Part shown: positions 58,643 through 64,000 of the stretch, one piece after another
Layout: each line of letters begins with the position of its first letter
Numbering within the stretch: the first letter of the stretch is position 1
DNA from: Ancrocorticia sp039812645
GTDB lineage: Bacteria; Actinomycetota; Actinomycetes; Actinomycetales; Actinomycetaceae
Direction: 5' to 3'
Assembly (NCBI GenBank): GCA_039812645.1
Contig: JBDIAV010000005.1
Location: 1 to 64,000, forward strand
Length of the DNA stretch: 64,000 bases
Made by a program: the position numbers and the translations under genes
Notes under the pieces: generated by a model
Databases searched by the model: none
What the model was told of the DNA's origin: nothing
Seen by the model: only the letters and a program-made list of their open reading frames with translations

Positions 58643-59728
58643 ATGCTAGCCATTTTAATTTCTGGGGCCTTTGGCTTCATTGGCACTCTCATCGGAACGC
58701 CGCTGCTCATCAGGATTTTGGTGAAGCGGGAGTACGGCCAGTTCATCCGACAGGACGGCCCCACGAGTCACCAGACGAAGCGTGGCACACCCACGATGGG
58801 CGGCCTCATTATTATTCTTGCCTCGATCCTGGGTTATGCCATGGGCAACCTGTTGACGGGGCGAGCTCCGAATGCGTCCGGCGTTCTCCTCCTCTCCCTC
58901 ATGGCGGGATTAGGGTTCATCGGATTCCTCGATGATTTCGCGAAGATTCGGCAAAAGCAGTCGCTCGGACTGACACCCTGGATGAAGGTGGTGGGGCAGG
59001 CCGTCATCGGTATTGCCTTCGCAGTGCTGGTCCTGCAGTTCCGTAACGGGGATAATCGCACGCCGGCTACCACACGCATTTCGTTTGTCCGTGACACGTC
59101 GATTGATCTTGCCGTGTGGGGTGCCGTTGTCGGTCTCATCCTCTTTGTTATTTGGGCGAACTTCCTTATTACGGCATGGTCGAATGCTGTCAACCTGACC
59201 GATGGCCTCGACGGCCTCGCCGCAGGCGCCTCAATGATTGCCTTTGCCTCCTATACGGTTATTACGCTGTGGCAGGCGAATCAGGCGTGCCACGGAGTGC
59301 TGGGGGCTGCCCCTGGCTGCTACGACGTACGTGACCCGCGTGATCTCGCCATCGTGTGCGCTGCCATCGTCGGAGCCTGCTTTGGTTTCCTGTGGTGGAA
59401 CACCTCACCCGCCCAGATCTTCATGGGCGACACCGGCTCATTGGCCCTCGGCGGCGCTTTCGCAGGCTTGTCCATCCTCACCCACACGGAGTTCCTCGCC
59501 CTCCTCATCGGTGGTCTCTTCCTCCTCGAAGTGTTCTCCGATGTTATTCAGGTGGGCTTCTTTAAGATGACCAGGCGGCGTGTGTTCCGGATGGCGCCGC
59601 TCCATCATCACTTTGAATTGAAAGGCTGGAAAGAAGTGACCGTGGTGGTCCGTTTCTGGATCATTGAGGCCATTTTCGCGGCCATTGGACTGGGAATCTT
59701 CTACGCGGAATGGTTGGCTCAGCAATGA
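58643..59728 (+). CDS. mraY: Phospho-MurNAc-pentapeptide transferase MraY
   Basis: MraY moves the precursor onto undecaprenyl phosphate to make lipid I in the inner membrane. The 361-residue protein has about ten membrane helices, the aspartate pair FLDDFAKIRQKQSLGL near residue 95, NAVNLTDGLDGLAAG near 181, and the HHHFELKGWKE motif near 321. Start at ATG 58643, directly after the murF stop. It overlaps murD by 4 bp (ATGA). Confidence 0.97.
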   Translation: MLAILISGAFGFIGTLIGTPLLIRILVKREYGQFIRQDGPTSHQTKRGTPTMGGLIIILASILGYAMGNLLTGRAPNASGVLLLSLMAGLGFIGFLDDFAKIRQKQSLGLTPWMKVVGQAVIGIAFAVLVLQFRNGDNRTPATTRISFVRDTSIDLAVWGAVVGLILFVIWANFLITAWSNAVNLTDGLDGLAAGASMIAFASYTVITLWQANQACHGVLGAAPGCYDVRDPRDLAIVCAAIVGACFGFLWWNTSPAQIFMGDTGSLALGGAFAGLSILTHTEFLALLIGGLFLLEVFSDVIQVGFFKMTRRRVFRMAPLHHHFELKGWKEVTVVVRFWIIEAIFAAIGLGIFYAEWLAQQ

Positions 59729-61233
59729 CATCATTGAAGACTTCGTTGACAAACCCCGGAGCTGACGCGCTCGCTGGACAGCGGATCGCCGTCGTCGGTT
59801 TAGGAAAATCGGGGCGCGCCAGTCTTCGAGCGCTCGCCGACCTAACGCGAGCAGTCCTCAGCGGTTGGGATTCCAGCCAACAGGCCATCGATGCGGTAGC
59901 AAGTTCCGGGGAGCTCCCCGAGGGTGCCCTGGATTTGTTGCGCGCGGTTCCCGGTCAGGACGAGCTTGCTGTTGCTGTTCTCCAGTGGCAACCCGAGGTC
60001 ATCATCCTTGCTCCCGGTATCCGCGAGATCTCACCCCTGTTCGTGCAGGCTGAGGAGGCCGGTATCGAGTTGTGGAGCGAGATCGAACTTGCGTGGCGTC
60101 TGCGCGCCATGGACGACGACGGCGTCGCGGCCCCGTGGTTCTGCGTCACCGGCACCAATGGCAAAACCACCACCGTCTCCATGCTTGAGGCGATTCTCAA
60201 GCAGGCGGGCATGGGAGGCGTAGCCATTGGAAATATTGGTACGCCGGCCGTGGTGGAGACGAGCCGGACGGACGCGGAGGCTCCCGGAGCTTTTGCCGTG
60301 GAGGTCTCCTCGTTCCAGCTGCGCACCACCCACACTGTTTCTCCGGTGGCCGCTACCTGCCTGAACTTCGCCGACGATCATTTGGAGTGGCACGGTAGCC
60401 GCCGCGCCTATTGGGAGGCCAAGGCTCGCGTCTACGAGCATACCCAGGTGGCGTGCGTGTACCCGGTGGGTGATGACATTGTCCAGCAGATGGTAGACGA
60501 GGCCAACGTTATTGAGGGCGCTCGCGCTATCGGAGTATGCCTGGGTGTTCCGTCGGTGGGACAGATTGGCATTGTCGATAATCTGGTGATTGATCGCGCT
60601 TTTGGTGACTTCCAGCGCGGCGAAGGCGTAGAACTCTTCGAGATCGATGATCTCATGCATTTGGCGCCCCAGGTGGGCGAGTTGCCCGTACATATTGTTC
60701 GCGATGCGATGACGGCAGCCAGCTTGGCTCGAGCCGGCGGCGTGGACCCTGCCGACATCCGCGAGGCGCTACGGGCATTCGCACCCGGCAAGCATCGCAT
60801 TGAACTTATCGAGAGGATTGACGGTGTCGCCTACGTTGACGACTCAAAGGCCACCAACGCGCACGCCGCGCGGGCCTCACTGATGGGGCAGCGTGACGGC
60901 TCGGTCGTCTGGATCGCCGGCGGTCAGGCAAAAGGATCGCGTTTTGAGGAGCTGGTGGAGCAGGTCGAAAGTAAGCTGCGTGGCGTCGTCGTTATTGGTC
61001 AAGACCAGGAGCCGTGGCGTGATGCGTTAGCACACGTTGATGTCCCCACCGTGTGGATTGCTCCGGATTCGACAGATCCGATGGGTGAAGCCGTCTCCGA
61101 GGCACGAGTGCTGGCCCGTGATGGGGATACCGTATTGATGGCTCCAGCCTGTGCTTCCATGGACCAGTTCACCTCCTACGCTCATCGCGGCGAGGCGTTT
61201 GCTGCAGCGGTTCGGGGGAAACGTGACGACTGA
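59725..61233 (+). CDS. murD: UDP-MurNAc-L-alanine:D-glutamate ligase MurD
   Basis: MurD adds D-glutamate as the second stem residue. The 502-residue protein has VVGLGKSGRASL near residue 20, the ATP motif TGTNGKTTTVSML near residue 145, LNFADDHLEWHGS near 212 and VDDSKATNAHAA near 375. I use ATG 59725, which overlaps the mraY stop as ATGA; ATG 59710 in frame is possible. Its end overlaps ftsW by 11 bp. Confidence 0.95.
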   Translation: MTSLKTSLTNPGADALAGQRIAVVGLGKSGRASLRALADLTRAVLSGWDSSQQAIDAVASSGELPEGALDLLRAVPGQDELAVAVLQWQPEVIILAPGIREISPLFVQAEEAGIELWSEIELAWRLRAMDDDGVAAPWFCVTGTNGKTTTVSMLEAILKQAGMGGVAIGNIGTPAVVETSRTDAEAPGAFAVEVSSFQLRTTHTVSPVAATCLNFADDHLEWHGSRRAYWEAKARVYEHTQVACVYPVGDDIVQQMVDEANVIEGARAIGVCLGVPSVGQIGIVDNLVIDRAFGDFQRGEGVELFEIDDLMHLAPQVGELPVHIVRDAMTAASLARAGGVDPADIREALRAFAPGKHRIELIERIDGVAYVDDSKATNAHAARASLMGQRDGSVVWIAGGQAKGSRFEELVEQVESKLRGVVVIGQDQEPWRDALAHVDVPTVWIAPDSTDPMGEAVSEARVLARDGDTVLMAPACASMDQFTSYAHRGEAFAAAVRGKRDD

Positions 61234-62800
61234 ACAGCCTCAGGCTGGTAAGCGGCCTCCGAAAGCCCCGAAAAAGGTGGGTGTGCGATCCTCCGGGACT
61301 CGGCCTGCGAAGGCGACGTCTGCCGCAGCGACAACCGGTGGTGCTCAGAGCACTGGTGAGGGTGTACGAAGAGCGCGGGGAACGAAACCCGCACGGCAGG
61401 GTACACCGAAACGAGTGGCGTCAGCCGCGAGTCGGACTGACTCTCATCAAGCCGGAACCGATCGAGCGAAGTCGAGGAGACCTGGCACCGGCCGAACAGG
61501 GCACAGTCGTGCGGGGGAGCGGACGATGTTTCGTATTCCTCGCCTGTTCTATCGTGAGGGGCCGGCCCCGGTGTCTGAGGAGGAGGCACGACGCGTTCGT
61601 GACGTGATGCATCGCTCGATCATCGGAGTGGTCATCTCGACCTTCTTCTTACTGGTTCTCGGTGTGGTCATGGTCTACTCGGCCACCACGCCGTCAAGCA
61701 TTCGGGCGCTCGAATCACTCTCTGAGGTTGGTGCGAGCGCCTTTCGCGTGGCGAACCAGCACCTGATTCTGGTTCTTGTTGGCCTCGTTTTAGCGGCTAT
61801 CGCCGCATGGCTGCCCGTACAGCTGTACCTCGTCGCCGCCAACGTGTTGTTTGGACTCGGACTGCTGCTGCAGTCGCTTATTTTTGTCACATCGGGCGGA
61901 TCTGCGGCGGGCGGTAATATGAACTGGCTTGTCCTTGGTTCCTTCAGATTTCAGCCCTCGGAGTTTCTCAAGCTCGCCACGATTGTCTGGATAGCAGCAT
62001 GGCTCTCGCAGCTGCGGCCGGAGCAGAAGTCCATTCGTGACTTCATGATGCCAGCGGGTGTGGGAGCACTTGTCGCGCTACTCTCGGTGCTGGCTGGCGG
62101 GGATCTGGGAACCGGTCTCATCTTCATGATGTTCACCGCGGGAATGGTGTGGTTGGCCGATATTCCGTGGAAGTATTTGGGGACGTTGGCGCTGGCTGGC
62201 GGTCTCGGTGTGGCGGTGCTTGTTCTTGTACAAAGCTCGCGAGCTGGCCGTTTTGCACAGTACTTCGCGCATCTCTTTGGCGGACCTAATCCAATGGAGC
62301 CAACCCAGCCGGACTTCGCCCTGTGGGCCTTCGGCTCCGGTGGACTTGGTGGATCTGGTTTAGGAGCGGGCGCCGAGAAGTGGCCGGGAAACCTGGCCGA
62401 GGCACAGACCGACTACATCTTCGCCGTTGTTGGCGAGGAATTGGGACTACTCGGCTGCCTTGTTGTAGTGGGAATGTTCTGCCTTCTGGGGTGGAGCCTC
62501 TTCCAGATTTGCCGGAATCATCCAAGTCCATTTGCCCGCCTCGTGGTGGGTGGAGTCGGCATCTGGCTGGTGGGCCAGGCGATGGCCAACATGATGGTGG
62601 TTACAGCGCTCCTTCCTGTGTTCGGTGTGCCACTGCCCTTCATGTCCCAGGGCGGAACTGCCGCCATCGCGTGTCTGCTCGCTGTTGGTGTGTGTATCTC
62701 GGCGGCGCGAGCCGTGCCGGGAGTCAAAGAATCTTTCCAGGTGCGGAGCAACCTCGCCTACCGTGCCCGAGCCGTACTGAAAAGGGGAACCCGTGACTGA
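61223..62800 (+). CDS. ftsW: Lipid II polymerase / division protein FtsW (SEDS family)
   Basis: FtsW polymerises glycan strands at the septum with FtsI. The 525-residue protein starts with about 95 residues of basic Ala/Thr/Arg-rich sequence, then a short amphipathic part, then about ten membrane helices with the SEDS segments NWLVLGSFRFQPSEFLKLAT and AQTDYIFAVVGEELGLLGCL, and LPFMSQGGTAAIACLL near the end. The cluster position marks it as FtsW, not RodA. GTG 61223 has GGGGGAA before it. The basic N-terminal tail is longer than in most FtsW. It overlaps murG by 8 bp. Confidence 0.94.
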   Translation: MTTEQPQAGKRPPKAPKKVGVRSSGTRPAKATSAAATTGGAQSTGEGVRRARGTKPARQGTPKRVASAASRTDSHQAGTDRAKSRRPGTGRTGHSRAGERTMFRIPRLFYREGPAPVSEEEARRVRDVMHRSIIGVVISTFFLLVLGVVMVYSATTPSSIRALESLSEVGASAFRVANQHLILVLVGLVLAAIAAWLPVQLYLVAANVLFGLGLLLQSLIFVTSGGSAAGGNMNWLVLGSFRFQPSEFLKLATIVWIAAWLSQLRPEQKSIRDFMMPAGVGALVALLSVLAGGDLGTGLIFMMFTAGMVWLADIPWKYLGTLALAGGLGVAVLVLVQSSRAGRFAQYFAHLFGGPNPMEPTQPDFALWAFGSGGLGGSGLGAGAEKWPGNLAEAQTDYIFAVVGEELGLLGCLVVVGMFCLLGWSLFQICRNHPSPFARLVVGGVGIWLVGQAMANMMVVTALLPVFGVPLPFMSQGGTAAIACLLAVGVCISAARAVPGVKESFQVRSNLAYRARAVLKRGTRD

Positions 62801-63920
62801 TGTGAACGTCGTGCTAGCCGGAGGCGGAAGTGCCGGCCACGTCAATCCTCTGCTTGCTACTGCCCACGCACTGGTGGAGCGTGGAGCCTCGGTTCGCGCT
62901 CTCGGCACTCGTGAGGGGCTAGAGGCCACGCTAGTTCCTGAGGCGGGAGTCCCGCTGGATCTTATTGAGAAGGTTCCTTTTCCACGACGTCCTAATATGG
63001 CGGCGCTGCGTTTTCCCGGGCGCTACCGCGCCGCGGTAGCGCAGGCGGGCCGAGTGCTGGACGACGCACAGGCGGATGTCGCCGTGGGCTTCGGAGGTTT
63101 TGTCTCGACGCCGCTCTATCAGGCTGCCAAGAAGCGCGGTATTCCCGTGGTGATCCACGAGCAGAATGCCAAGGCTGGCCTGGCTAATCGTTACGGTGCC
63201 CGTTTTGCGGCTGCGGTAGGCCTCACCTTTCCGTCGACGAAGCTCACTGCGCGGCGCGGCGTCACCGAATGCGTTGGCCTTCCCCTGCGCCCGGCCATTG
63301 CTGAGCTGGCGAGCACCCGAGAAAAGGATGCACGCGCTGTGCGCGTTGCGGCGGCCGCCCGTTTGGGTTTAGATCCGGAGAAGACTACCCTGGTGGTCAC
63401 CGGCGGGTCCCTGGGCGCCCAGCGTCTCAACGAGGTGCTTGTGGCTAGTCTCAATAAGCTGGAGGGCGTGCAGGTGCTCCACCTGACGGGCAAGAATAAG
63501 GACGCGCCGGTACTTGCGGCCACTGCATCCCTTCCCGATTACCATGTGTTGGCCTACCTCACCACCATGGAGGACGCCTATGCCGTGGCGGACCTGGTAC
63601 TTTGCCGTTCCGGTGCGGGGACCGTTGCCGAGCTGAGTGCACTCGGATTGCCGGGCTTCTTTGTGCCGCTTCCCATTGGCAACGGCGAGCAGGAGTTTAA
63701 TGCATCGGACGTGGTGTCCGCCGGTGGCGCCGAACTCGTGCGCGACAAGGACTTCACCCCCGAGGTCTTCGCCAGTAAGGTAATCCCACTACTGCACGAC
63801 TCCGCGCGATTGACTTCGATGGGACAAGCAGCCCGCGGAGTAAGTCCGGTGGATGCCGCTGATCGGCTCGCACATCTTGTTCTTCAGGCGACAACGCGGC
63901 AGGGGAGGAAAACCAAGTGA
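62793..63920 (+). CDS. murG: UDP-GlcNAc transferase MurG
   Basis: MurG adds GlcNAc to lipid I to make lipid II at the inner face of the membrane. The 375-residue GT-B protein has GGGSAGHVNPLLATAHAL near residue 9, VGFGGFVSTPLYQAAKKRG near 91, EQNAKAGLANR near 122, and the donor site GAGTVAELSALGLP near 273 with GNGEQEFNA. The first loop reads GGGSAGH where GGTGGH is usual, a conservative change seen in other actinobacteria. Start GTG 62793 overlaps ftsW; the stop overlaps murC (GTGA). Confidence 0.96.
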   Translation: MTDVNVVLAGGGSAGHVNPLLATAHALVERGASVRALGTREGLEATLVPEAGVPLDLIEKVPFPRRPNMAALRFPGRYRAAVAQAGRVLDDAQADVAVGFGGFVSTPLYQAAKKRGIPVVIHEQNAKAGLANRYGARFAAAVGLTFPSTKLTARRGVTECVGLPLRPAIAELASTREKDARAVRVAAAARLGLDPEKTTLVVTGGSLGAQRLNEVLVASLNKLEGVQVLHLTGKNKDAPVLAATASLPDYHVLAYLTTMEDAYAVADLVLCRSGAGTVAELSALGLPGFFVPLPIGNGEQEFNASDVVSAGGAELVRDKDFTPEVFASKVIPLLHDSARLTSMGQAARGVSPVDAADRLAHLVLQATTRQGRKTK

Positions 63921-64000
63921 AGTACCACCTTATTGGAATTGGTGGCGCGGGAATGTCTGTCGTCGCCGAACTCCTCATGGCTCGGGGCGCCGTCGTTTCT
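63917..64000 (+). CDS. murC: UDP-MurNAc:L-alanine ligase MurC, N-terminal part (cut by window edge)
   Basis: Only the first 28 codons are present. They start with a GTG that overlaps the murG stop by 4 bp and read KYHLIGIGGAGMSVVAELL, the nucleotide-binding N terminus typical of MurC, which adds the first stem residue, L-alanine. Position after murG is standard for the actinobacterial dcw cluster. Confidence 0.92.
   Translation, partial: MKYHLIGIGGAGMSVVAELLMARGAVVS

Overview
The window is a 64 kb piece of an actinobacterial chromosome, GC-rich (about 58-60% by eye). Gene content and order point to the order Actinomycetales: dapB, dapA, RNase J, ftsK, pgsA, cinA, clgR, DUF3046, recA, recX, miaB, miaA, dapF, hflX, a DinG-type helicase, ldh, lexA, a LysM gene, nrdR and the dcw cluster. 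Proteins resemble those of Actinomycetaceae (Actinomyces, Trueperella or Arcanobacterium type), but the genus cannot be fixed from the sequence alone. I see no rRNA, tRNA, CRISPR array, prophage or intact insertion sequence.

Layout: 1-2813 holds a cut-off Ser/Thr kinase and an XRE regulator, divergent from a secreted VWA protein. 2824-7138 is a small Cys/Gly-rich ORF, ribF, rpsO and pnp, with an unusual run of hairpins before pnp. 7304-14313 is an M16 peptidase, dapB, a PTS permease, a GNAT enzyme, a decayed stretch and dapA. 14483-20927 carries a PerM-type protein, RNase J and FtsK. 20976-30771 carries a CapA-like lipoprotein and the pgsA-to-dapF block, followed by an RsmC-like methyltransferase. 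31013-38511 is hflX, a helicase, ldh and the lexA/LysM/nrdR locus. 38593-50887 is a mosaic of fadD, serA, HelD, PAC2, MFS, a spermidine-synthase-like protein, dinB and DUF3040, separated by members of a dispersed palindromic repeat. 51591-64000 is the dcw cluster from mraZ to the start of murC, transcribed as one tightly overlapping unit.

Functionally the window joins cell-wall and division genes (dap, mur, fts), the SOS response (LexA boxes at recA and lexA/LysM), tRNA and rRNA modification, RNA decay and central metabolism. Many transcription units start with a TANNNT box 6-7 bases before the start codon and no Shine-Dalgarno, which suggests that leaderless translation is common here. Units often end in long, clear stem-loops.

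The best candidates for something new are the tandem hairpin array in the rpsO-pnp gap, a 62-bp perfect palindrome before dapB, the dispersed palindromic repeat family, and a 910-bp region before nrdR with two tiny ORFs that carry strong ribosome binding sites. None can be shown to be a new system from sequence alone.
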